A program made the translations under genes and the position numbers. Below, piece by piece: positions 46,571 through 58,500 of a stretch of 64,000 nucleotides of DNA. The DNA is from Halomonas sp. KG2. Lineage in GTDB: Bacteria > Pseudomonadota > Gammaproteobacteria > Pseudomonadales > Halomonadaceae. The notes under the pieces are model-generated. The model worked only from the letters and a program-made list of their open reading frames with translations. It did not search any database and had not been told where the DNA came from. How positions within the stretch are numbered: the stretch's first letter is position 1; every line of letters starts with the position of its first letter. The stretch is from NCBI GenBank assembly GCA_030440445.1, contig CP098528.1:3472001-3536000 (forward strand), in the 5' to 3' direction.

Positions 46571-49500
46571 CCTAAGCCATTTTCAGTAACGTATTCATTA
46601 CTGATATCGCCAGTCACGTTCGTCACGATGCTTTCCAGCTGATACAGCTGAGAGCCGTTGATCGCATCTTTACTATCTGCGGATACGTCACCATCAGCCA
46701 CATTGGTGATTTTGTTATCACCCATGTCGATGCCGTCACCGCTAATAGTCGGGCCATCCTCACCTACGGTAATGGAACTGACGATTTTAAGATCATCATT
46801 CAGCGCCAGTTCCAGCGTCTCGTCATCGCTTAGCTTGGTGATGATGTTGCTGTTACCTTCTTCATCAGCCTCGCCCACGATATCTAGACGATCACCCAGA
46901 CGGCGCTCAGTGTCCTCACCTTCGTTAGCACCAAACGTCAGCGGCGTATCGGCAACTTCGCCAACCGAGTTATCAACGTAGCTCTTGTTGGTGATGTGAT
47001 CGCCTTCGGTGATCTCGCCGGTGTAGGTAACGTTACCTTCGTTGTTAACGAAGAAGTTGTCGCCCAGGCGGGTTTCACCTACCACGGTCAGGTTCTCGTT
47101 AACCGTCATGTTGTTGGTGGTGATGCTGTCACCGTCAATGAAGGTCTCGCCAACCGTAATGCTGTTGTCGACGTTCAAGTCGGCATTCAGCGCCAGTTTC
47201 AGCGTCTCGTCATCGCTCAACTTGGTGATGATGTTGCTGTGACCTTCATCATCGGCTTCGCCCACGATATCGAGACGGTCGCCCAGACGGCGCTCGGTGT
47301 CTTCACCTTCGTTGGCACCAAACGTCAGTGGCGTATCGGCAACTTCGCTAACCGAGTTATCCACGTACTGCTTGTTGGTGATGTGCGTCTCGTCGGTGAT
47401 CGGACCGTCGTAATGCGCTTCGTTGTTGACCACGGAGAAGCTATCACCCAGGTAGGTGTCACCTTCAACCGTCAGGTTTTCGTTGATGGTGGTGTTACCA
47501 GCAACGGTCAGGTTCTCGTTCAGGAACGTGTCGCCTTCAACCGTCAGGTTCTCGTTCACCGTCATGTTGTTGGTGATGACTTGGTCGCCGTCGATCAGCG
47601 TTTCGTTGATCGTCAGGCTGCCGTCTTCACCCAGGTCAATGTTTTCAGCCAGTTGAATGTTCAGCGTGTCTTCACCATCGGCTACAACTCCAATGTTGCC
47701 TTCGGTCAAGCCACCTTCAGCACCGCCTTTCACGTTGGCCGTTTCACCCAAGCGACGCTCAAACGACTCGCCACTATCACCCGCAAACGTTAGCGGCGTA
47801 TCACCCAACTCGGTCACGCTGTTGTCAACGTAGTTCTTGTTGGTGATGTGGTCGCCTTCGGTGATGTCGCCGGTGTAGGTGACGTTACCTTCGTTGTTAA
47901 CGAAGAAGTTGTCGCCCAGGCGGGTTTCACCTGCCACGGTCAGGTTCTCGTTCACCGTCATGTTGTTGGTGGTGACGCTGTCACCATCAATGAAGGTCTC
48001 GCCCACTGTGATGCTGTTGTCGACGTTCAAGTCGGCATTCAGCGCCAGTTCCAGCGTCTCGTCATCGGTCACCTTGGTGATGATGTTGCTGTGACCTTCA
48101 TCATCGGCTTCGCCCACGATGTCTAGACGATCACCCAGGCGGCGCTCGGTGTCTTCACCTTCGTTGGCACCAAACGTCAGTGGCGTATCACCCAACTCGG
48201 TCACGCTGTTGTCAACGTAGCTCTTGTTGGTGATGTGGTCGCCTTCGGTGATCGGGCCATCGTAGTACGCTTCATTGTTAACGATGGAGAAGTGATCACC
48301 TAGGTGGGTATCGCCTTCTACCGTCAGGTTTTCGTTGATGGTGGTGCTGCCATCGACATACAGGTTCTCGTTCAGGAACGTGTCACCTTCAACCGTCAGG
48401 TTCTCATTAACCGTCATGTTGTTGGTGGTGATGCTGTCACCGTCAATGAAGGTCTCGCCAACCGTAATGCTGTTGTCGACGTTCAAGTCGGCATTCAGCG
48501 CTAGTTCCAGCGTTTCTTCATCGGTCACCTTGGTGATGATGTTGCTGTGACCTTCATCATCGGCTTCGCCCACGATATCGAGGCGGTCGCCCAGACGGCG
48601 CTCGGTGTCTTCACCTTCGTTGGCACCAAACGTCAGTGGCGTATCGGCAACTTCGCTAACCGAGTTATCCACGTACTGCTTGTTGGTGATGTGCGTCTCG
48701 TCGGTGATCGGACCGTCGTAATGCGCTTCGTTGTTGACCACGGAGAAGCTATCACCCAGGTAGGTGTCACCTTCAACCGTCAGGTTTTCGTTGATGGTGG
48801 TGTTACCAGCAACGGTCAGGTTCTCGTTCAGGAACGTGTCGCCTTCAACCGTCAGGTTCTCGTTCACCGTCATGTTGTTGGTGATGACTTGGTCGCCGTC
48901 GATCAGCGTTTCGTTGATCGTCAGGCTGCCGTCTTCACCCAGGTCAATGTTTTCAGCTAGCTGAATGTTCAGCGTGTCTTCACCATCGGCTACAACTCCT
49001 ATGTTGCCTTCGGTCAAGCCACCTTCAGCACCGCCTTTCACGTTGGCCGTTTCACCCAAGCGACGCTCAAACGACTCGCCACTATCACCCGCAAACGTTA
49101 GCGGCGTATCACCCAACTCGGTCACGCTGTTGTCAACGTAGCTCTTGTTGGTGATGTGGTCGCCTTCGGTGATGTCGCCGGTGTAGGTGACGTTACCTTC
49201 GTTGTTAACGAAGAAGTTGTCGCCCAGGCGGGTTTCACCTGCCACGGTCAGGTTCTCGTTCACCGTCATGTTATTGGTGGTGATGCTGTCACCGTCAATG
49301 AAGGTCTCGCCCACTGTGATGCTGTTGTCGACGTTCAAGTCGGCATTCAGCGCTAGTTCCAGCGTTTCTTCATCGGTCACCTTGGTGATGATGTTGCTGT
49401 GACCTTCATCATCGGCTTCGCCCACGATATCAAGACGGTCGCCCAGACGGCGCTCGGTGTCTTCACCTTCGTTGGCACCAAACGTCAGCGGCGTATCGCC

Positions 49501-52500
49501 CAACTCAGTTACGCTGTTATCAACGTACGTTTTGTTGGTGATGTGGTCGCCTTCGGTGATCGAGCCATCGTAGTGCGCTTCATTGTTAACGATGGAGAAG
49601 TGATCACCCAGGTGGGTATCGCCTTCTACCGTCAGGTTTTCGTTGATGGTGGTGCTGCCATCGACATACAGGTTCTCATTCAGATGCGTATCACCTTCAA
49701 CCGTCAGGTTCTCATTAACCGTCATGTTGTTGGTGGTAATGCTGTCACCGTCAATGAAGGTGTCGCCTACGGTGATGCTGTTGTCGACGTTCAAGTCGGC
49801 ATTCAGCGCCAGTTCCAGCGTTTCTTCATCGGTCACCTTGGTGATGATGTTGCTGTGACCTTCATCATCGGCTTCGCCCACGATATCGAGACGGTCGCCC
49901 AGACGGCGCTCGGTATCTTCACCTTCGTTGGCACCAAATGTCAGTGGCGTATCGCCCAACTCAGTTACGCTGTTGTCAACGTACGTTTTGTTGGTGATGT
50001 GATCGCCTTCGGTGATCGGGCCATCGTAGTACGCTTCATTGTTAACGATGGAGAAGTGATCACCCAGGTGGGTATCGCCTTCTACCGTCAGGTTTTCGTT
50101 GATGGTAGTGCTGCCATCGACATACAGGTTCTCATTCAGATGCGTATCACCTTCAACCGTCAGGTTCTCGTTAACCGTCATGTTGTTGGTGGTGATACCG
50201 CCTTCGTTGATGGTGGTGTTATCCGCAACCGTCAGCTCTTCGGTGACGTTCACCGTGGTCGACTCGACGCTTTCCAGGTTCGTCAGGTTCTTGGACAGCT
50301 GGACTTCAAGATCGCCGTCGGCGTTCTGAACCGTACGTAGGTTCTCGGCCGAGGCGGCGTCTGCCGTCAGGTCGGTCATGCCGCCGACGATGTTGAGCTG
50401 CTCACCCAGGTCTTTGTGGATCACTTCACCGTCGTTACCCGCGAAGTTGAGGCCTTCGGCAACGAGGTCGTCACCCAGACCGTCGACGTAGGTCTTGTTG
50501 GTGATGTGGTCACCTTCGGTGATCTCGCCGGTGTAGGTGACATTACCTTCGTTGTTAACGACGAAGTTGTCGCCCAGCTTAGTCTCACCTGCCACCGTGA
50601 GGTTTTCAGTGATATCGACGTTGTTGGTGGTGATACCGCCTTCGTTGATGGTGGTGTTATCCGCAACCGTCAGCTCTTCGGTGACGTTCACCGTGGTCGA
50701 CTCGACGCTTTCCAGGTTCGTCAGGTTCTTGGACAGCTGGACTTCAAGATCGCCGTCGGCGTTCTGAACCGTACGTAGGTTCTCGGCCGAGGCGGCGTCT
50801 GCCGTCAGGTCGGTCATGCCGCCGACGATGTTGAGCTGCTCACCCAGGTCTTTGTGGATCACTTCACCGTCGTTACCCGCGAAGTTGAGGCCTTCGGCAA
50901 CGAGGTCGTCGCCCAGACCGTCGACGTAGGTCTTGTTGGTGATGTGGTCACCTTCGGTGATCTCGCCGGTGTAGGTGACATTACCTTCGTTGTTAACGAC
51001 GAAGTTGTCGCCCAGCTTAGTCTCACCTGCCACCGTGAGGTTTTCAGTGATATCGACGTTGTTGGTGGTGATACCGCCTTCGTTGATGGTGGTGTTATCC
51101 GCAACCGTCAGCTCTTCGGTGACGTTCACCGTGGTCGACTCGACGCTTTCCAGGTTCGTCAGGTTCTTGGACAGCTGGACTTCAAGATCGCCGTCGGCGT
51201 TCTGAACCGTACGCAGGTTCTCGGCCGAGGCGGCGTCTTCATCCAGGTCGGTCATGCCGCCAACGATGTCGAGCTGCTCACCCAGGTCTTTGTGGATCAC
51301 TTCACCGTCGTTACCCGCGAAGTTGAGGCCTTCGGCGATCAAGTCGTCGCCCAGACCATCCACGTAGGTCTTGTTGGTGATGTGGTCGCCTTCGGTGATG
51401 TCGCCGGTGTAGGTGACATTACCTTCGTTGTTGACGACGAAGTTATCACCCAGCTTAGTCTCACCTGCCACCGTGAGGTTTTCAGTGATATCGACGTTGT
51501 TGGTGGTGAGTCCGCCTTCATTGATGGTGGTGTTGTTGGCCACCGTCAGTTCTTCGGTAACGTTCACCGTGGTCGATTCGACGCTTTCCAGGTTCGTCAG
51601 GTTCTTAGACAGCTGGATTTCAAGCTCGCCATTCTCGTTGCGAACGGTGCGCAGGTTTTCGGCCGAGGCGGCGTCTTCATCCAGGTCGGTCATGCCGCCA
51701 ACGATGTCGAGTTGCTCACCCAGGTCTTTGTGGATCACTTCACCGTCGTTACCCGCGAAGTTGAGGCCTTCGGCGATCAAGTCGTCGCCCAGACCATCGA
51801 CGTAGGTCTTGTTGGTGATGTGGTCGCCTTCGGTGATGTCGCCGGTGTAGGTGACATTACCTTCGTTGTTGACGACGAAGTGGTCGCCTAGTTGGGTCTC
51901 ACCGGCCACCGTGAGGTTTTCAGTGATATCGACGTTGTTGGTGGTGATACCGCCTTCGTTGATGGTGGTGTTATCCGCAACCGTCAGCTCTTCGGTGACG
52001 TTCACCGTGGTCGACTCGACGCTTTCCAGGTTCGTCAGGTTCTTAGACAGCTGGATTTCAAGCGCGCCGTCGGCGTTCTGAACCGTACGCAGGTTTTCAG
52101 CTGAAGCGGCGTCTGCCGTCAGGTCGGTCATGCCGCCGACGATGTTGAGCTGCTCACCCAGGTCTTTGTGGATCACTTCACCGTCGTTACCCGCGAAGTT
52201 GAGGCCTTCGGCAACGAGGTCGTCGCCCAGACCGTCGACGTAGGTCTTGTTGGTGATGTGGTCGCCTTCGGTGATCTCACCGGTGTAGGTGACGTTACCG
52301 TCGTTGTTGACGACGAAGTGGTCGCCCAGTTGGGTCTCACCTGCCACCGTGAGGTTTTCAGTGATATCGACGTTGTTGGTGGTGAGTCCGCCTTCATTGA
52401 TGGTGGTGTTGTTGGCCACCGTCAGTTCTTCGGTAACGTTCACCGTGGTCGATTCGACGCTTTCCAGGTTCGTCAGGTTCTTGGACAGCTGGATTTCAAG

Positions 52501-55500
52501 CGCGCCGTCGGCGTTCTGAACCGTACGTAGGTTTTCAGCTGAGGCGGCGTCTGCCGTCAGGTCGGTCATGCCGCCAACGATGTCGAGCTGCTCACCCAGG
52601 TCTTTGTGGATCACTTCACCGTCGTTACCCGCGAAGTTGAGGCCTTCGGCAACCAGGTCTTCACCCAGACCATCAACGTAGGTCTTGTTGGTGATGTGGT
52701 CGCCTTCGGTGATGTCGCCGGTGTAGGTGACGTTACCTTCGTTGTTGACGACGAAGTTGTCACCCAACTTGGTCTCACCTGCCACCGTGAGGTTTTCAGT
52801 GATATCGACGTTGTTGGTGGTGAGTCCGCCTTCATTGATGGTGGTGTTGTTGGCCACCGTCAGTTCTTCGGTAACGTTCACCGTGGTCGATTCGACGCTT
52901 TCCAGGTTCGTCAGGTTCTTAGATAGCTGGATTTCAAGCGCGCCGTCGGCGTTCTGAACCGTACGCAGGTTCTCGGCCGAGGCGGCGTCTTCATCCAGGT
53001 CGGTCATGCCGCCAACGATGTCGAGCTGCTCACCCAGGTCTTTGTGGATCACCTCACCGTCGTTACCCGCGAAGTTGAGGCCTTCGGCGATCAAGTCGTC
53101 GCCCAGACCATCGACGTAGGTCTTGTTGGTGATGTGGTCGCCTTCGGTGATGTCGCCGGTGTAGGTGACGTTACCGTCGTTGTTGACGACGAAGTTGTCG
53201 CCCAGTTGGGTCTCACCTGCCACCGTGAGGTTTTCAGTGATATCGACGTTGTTGGTGGTGATACCGCCTTCGTTGATGGTGGTGTTATCCGCAACCGTCA
53301 GCTCTTCGGTGACGTTCACCGTGGTCGACTCGACGCTTTCCAGGTTCGTCAGGTTCTTGGACAGCTGGACTTCAAGATCGCCGTCGGCGTTCTGAACCGT
53401 ACGTAGGTTTTCAGCTGAAGCGGCGTCTGCCGTCAGGTCGGTCATGCCGCCGACGATGTTGAGCTGCTCACCCAGGTCTTTGTGGATCACTTCACCGTCG
53501 TTACCCGCGAAGTTCAGGCCTTCGGCAACGAGGTCGTCGCCCAGACCGTCGACGTAGGTCTTGTTGGTGATGTGGTCGCCTTCGGTGATCTCGCCGGTGT
53601 AGGTGACGTTACCGTCGTTGTTGACGACGAAGTTGTCGCCCAGTTGGGTCTCACCTGCCACCGTGAGGTTTTCAGTGATATCGACGTTGTTGGTGGTGAT
53701 ACCGCCTTCGTTGATGGTGGTGTTATCCGCAACCGTCAGCTCTTCGGTGACGTTCACCGTGGTCGACTCGACGCTTTCCAGGTTCGTCAGGTTCTTAGAC
53801 AGCTGGATTTCAAGCGCGCCGTCGGCGTTCTGAACCGTACGCAGGTTCTCGGCCGAGGCGGCGTCTTCATCCAGGTCGGTCATGCCGCCAACGATGTCGA
53901 GCTGCTCACCCAGGTCTTTGTGGATCACCTCACCGTCGTTACCCGCGAAGTTGAGGCCTTCGGCGATCAAGTCGTCGCCCAGACCATCGACGTAGGTCTT
54001 GTTGGTGATGTGGTCGCCTTCGGTGATGTCGCCGGTGTAGGTGACATTACCTTCGTTGTTGACGACGAAGTGGTCGCCTAGTTGGGTCTCACCGGCCACC
54101 GTGAGGTTTTCAGTGATATCGACGTTGTTGGTGGTGATACCGCCTTCGTTGATGGTGGTGTTATCCGCAACCGTCAGCTCTTCGGTGACGTTCACCGTGG
54201 TCGACTCGACGCTTTCCAAGTTCGTCAGGTTCTTGGACAGCTGGACTTCAAGATCGCCGTCGGCGTTCTGAACCGTACGTAGGTTTTCAGCTGAAGCGGC
54301 GTCTGCCGTCAGGTCGGTCATGCCGCCGACGATGTTGAGCTGCTCACCCAGGTCTTTGTGGATCACTTCACCGTCGTTACCCGCGAAGTTGAGGCCTTCG
54401 GCAACGAGGTCGTCGCCCAGACCGTCGACGTAGGTCTTGTTGGTGATGTGGTCGCCTTCGGTGATCTCACCGGTGTAGGTGACGTTACCGTCGTTGTTGA
54501 CGACGAAGTTGTCGCCCAGTTGGGTTTCACCTGCCACCGTGAGGTTTTCAGTGACATTCACTTCGGTGAAGTCAACGATATCCGTCGTCGCCACGGTGAT
54601 ATCAGTGCCGTTGCGAGTAATGGCGATGTTCTGGCCATTTTCGAACTGCACGGTGTCACCCGGTGCCACATTGGTGGTCGTGTCACCGTTGGTCTGGACG
54701 TTCCAGCCTTTGTTGGCCACATCACTAACGTCGGTCAACTGGTCAACGTTCACTGCGTCGGTGCCATCCGTACCTGGCCCAACGTTGGTGATCTTGTTGC
54801 CTGCCATGTCCAAGCCGCCAGTCAAGGTGGTTTGGCCAGTCACGTTCAGCGTGCCGCCGATGGTGGCGTTGTTGGCAACATCTAGCGTGTTGGTGGTGAC
54901 GCTGTTGACGTCCAGGTCATCGCTCATGGCAATAACAAGGGTCTCGTCGTCGGTCACTTCCGTGCTGAGGTTGGCGTTGCTGGTGACAATGTTTAGCGCG
55001 TCACCCAGCTTACGATCCGTCGTGCCGGTGTCGCCACCGAAGGTGATCGGGGTGTCCGCAAGGTCACCAATGCCACCATCCACATACTCTTTGTTGACGA
55101 TGTGGGTGTTCTCAGTGATGGCTCCGTCGTAGAACGCTTCGTTATTAACGACCTTGAAACTGTCACCCAGGTAGGTGTCGCCTTGAACAATCGTGTCGCC
55201 CGCGATGGTAGTGTTGCCACCAATATTGGTATCGCCCGCCACATCCAGCTGGTTGGTCACATTCACATTGGTAAAGTCAACATCGTCTGCCGTGGCTACT
55301 TCAATGCTGTTACCCGTGCGGGTAATGGCAATGTTCTTGCCCTGACTGAAGTCCGCCGTTTCGCCTGGGGCAATGTTCTCGCCGACGGCTTCGCCGTTAG
55401 CGGTGAGATCCCAGCCTTTGTTGGCCACATCACTAACGTCGGTCAACTGGTCAACGTTCACTGCGTCGGTGCCATCCGTACCTGGCCCAACGTTGGTGAT

Positions 55501-58500
55501 CTTGTTGCCTGCCATGTCCAAGCCGCCAGTCAAGGTGGTTTGGCCAGTCACGTTCAGCGTGCCGCCGATGGTGGCGTTGTTGGCAACATCTAGCGTGTTG
55601 GTGGTGACGCTGTTGACGTTCAGGTCATCGCTCATGGCAATAACAAGGGTCTCGTCGTCGGTCACTTCCGTGCTGAGGTTGGCGTTGCTGGTGACGATAT
55701 CCAACTGGTCACCTAGCTTACGATCGGTCGTACCAGTATCGCCGCCGAAGGTGATCGGGGTGTCCGCAAGGTCACCAATGCCACCATCCACATACTCTTT
55801 GTTGACGATGTGGGTGTTCTCAGTGATGGCTCCGTCGTAGAACGCTTCGTTATTAACGACCTTGAAGTTGTCACCCAGGTAGGTGTCGCCTTGAACAATC
55901 GTGTCGCCCGCGATGGTAGTGTTGCCACCAATATTGGTATCGCCAGAGACATTCACTTCGGTGAAGTCAACGATATCCGTCGTCGCCACGGTGATATCAG
56001 TGCCGTTGCGAGTAATGGCGATGTTCTGGCCATTTTCGAACTGCACGGTATCGCCCGGTGCCACATTGGTAGCTGTGTCACCGTTGGTCTGGACGTTCCA
56101 GCCTTTGTTGGCCACATCACTAACGTCGGTCAACTGGTCAACGTTCACTGCGTCGGTGCCATCCGTACCTGGCCCAACGTTGGTGATCTTGTTGCCTGCC
56201 ATGTCCAAGCCGCCAGTCAAGGTGGTTTGGCCAGTCACGTTCAGCGTGCCGCCGATGGTGGCGTTGTTGGCAACATCTAGCGTGTTGGTGGTGACGCTGT
56301 TGACGTTCAGGTCATCGCTCATGGCAATAACAAGGGTCTCGTCGTCGGTCACTTCCGTGCTGAGGTTGGCGTTGCTGGTGACGATATCCAACTGGTCACC
56401 TAGCTTACGCTCTGTGGTACCAGTGTCGCCGCCGAAGGTGATCGGGGTGTCCGCAAGGTCACCAATGCCACCATCCACATACTCTTTGTTGACGATGTGG
56501 GTGTTTTCAGTGATGGCACCGTCGTAGAACGCTTCGTTGTTGACGACCGAGAAGTTGTCACCCAGGTAGGTGTCACCATCAACGTCCAAATTATTGGAGA
56601 CATTGACGTTGGTGAAGTCAACATTGTCTGCAGTGGCAACCGTGATGTCAGTGCCAAAGCGCGTGATATCGATGTTCTTGCCATCGATGAACTGGACGGT
56701 AGCGTTAGGTGCCACATTCGTCGCTGTATCACCGTTGGTCTGGACGTTCCAGCCAGCGCTGGCAACATCATTCACTGCTTTCAACTGGCTAACGTTGACC
56801 GCATCGCTATCCGCCGTGCCCGCGGCCACGCCGGTGATTTGACGGAACACATTGGTTCCGTCACCCACGGCCACCGCCCCGGTAGTGCTCTCGGTGGCAG
56901 CAATCGCCGCATCCATACCATCGGCGGCGCTGGTAGTCGGGTTGTAACCTGCCACACCCGCACCGGTATCGGCGATGGAACCATTACCCAGCGCCACGCC
57001 CTCGGCAACGGTGACATCCGCGCCGTTACCGATCACGAAGGCATTGGCGACATCGACATCATTGCCGTTGCCGATGATGCGGCTGCCTGTGGCGGAAGCA
57101 CTCATCAGGTTGTTATTGCCGAAGATGCCAGCATTATCAGCAGAAATTGGCGCAGCTGCAGTGCCGTTGTTGTTACCTAGGGTATAGGTGCCACTCCCAC
57201 TCACATAACTCGGATCACCAATCGCGCCTGAATTATCGCCATCTACCACGTTTTTAGTACCAATACTGATCGATTGGCTGCCCGTGGCTTTAGCGTCATG
57301 CCCCAGGGCGATAGCGTTTTTGGCTGCTTCCGCGTCAGAGCCCATTGCCACCGCATTACTCGCACTGGTTTTAGCCCTAGAGCCAATGGCAATTGAACTG
57401 TTTGCCTTTGATTCGATAGTTGATAAGTTAGTGGCGGAAGTACCCAAGGCAATCGAGTCATAAGCCCCAGCCTCATTCTTCGCTGATCTGCCGATGGACA
57501 CTGCTCCTGGAGCGCCCTCTCCAACAGTGGCCGCAGACCCCAACGCGACGCTATCCCACGCACTGTCACCTATGCTGGAATTCCTGCCAATGGCCGTAGC
57601 ATTGCGCGATTTATCGCCCACGACAGCCGCAGAGCCGATCGCCGTGGCACCATCGGAGTCCTCGACACTTGCCACTGTCCCTATTGTTGCATTCGAGCCG
57701 ATCGCTGTGGCGTTGGCTGAGCCATTAATCGCGACATCCGCGCCTAAGCCAATAGAAGGACCTCCATCGGATGTTCCATCCACGCTAGCACCGCGTCCCA
57801 TGGCGACATCACCTTTGGCCAGGACTTGCGCATCATGGCCGATGGCCATGCCCGACACGGCACCTTCAAGCACCTTGGCGTTGCGACCGACTGCCGTGGC
57901 AGAGGTGGCACCACTTTCCACTGTCGCGCCCTGCCCGACGGCCACTGAGCCCCACGCATTAACCGTGGCACTACTACCAATTGCCGTGGAAAAAGTGGCC
58001 TTATTCGCCACTTTCGAGCTGCTGCCGATGGCGATTGAGCTGTTTGCATTGTCGCCGACCTTCGCATTGGGGCCGATAGCTGCGGCATAGCTTGACCCCA
58101 TCCCCGTGCTTGCATGGGAGCCTAAGGCAAGGGCAGCTGTCTCGTTAGCCTTTGCCTGACGACCAATAGCGATGACCGAGTTTACAGCTACTGTACTGGT
58201 ACCTGTCGCCGTTGCATCTTCACCAATGGCAATGGAGGTGCCACCAAACGCCTGCGCTCCCGTACCGATGGCCACGTTGTCAGCTTGGTTCCCTGTCGCG
58301 CCAGCAATGACCCCCGTCTCGGCCGAGTTACCAATGGCAATGTCCCGCGTTGTACCTGCAGTGGCCGTATCGCCAACGGCCACTGCGGACTGTCCGGAAG
58401 CGGTTGCCTGCGCGCCTTGCGCAATACCATAATCACCCTTGGCTTCTGCCTCAGTACCAAAGGCGATACTGTCTTTCCCTGATGTTTGAGCGGCATAGCC

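Noticed and set aside
50185..54558. Regular repeats that could suggest a CRISPR array
   Set aside because: Units are 438 bp, fully coding and in frame, with no short repeat/spacer pattern and no cas genes.
46996..55593. Long plus-strand open frames (up to 345 codons) across the adhesin gene
   Set aside because: They recur with the repeat period, lie antisense to the TAA reading frame, and have no ribosome sites or family resemblance. They are by-products of the repetitive coding sequence.
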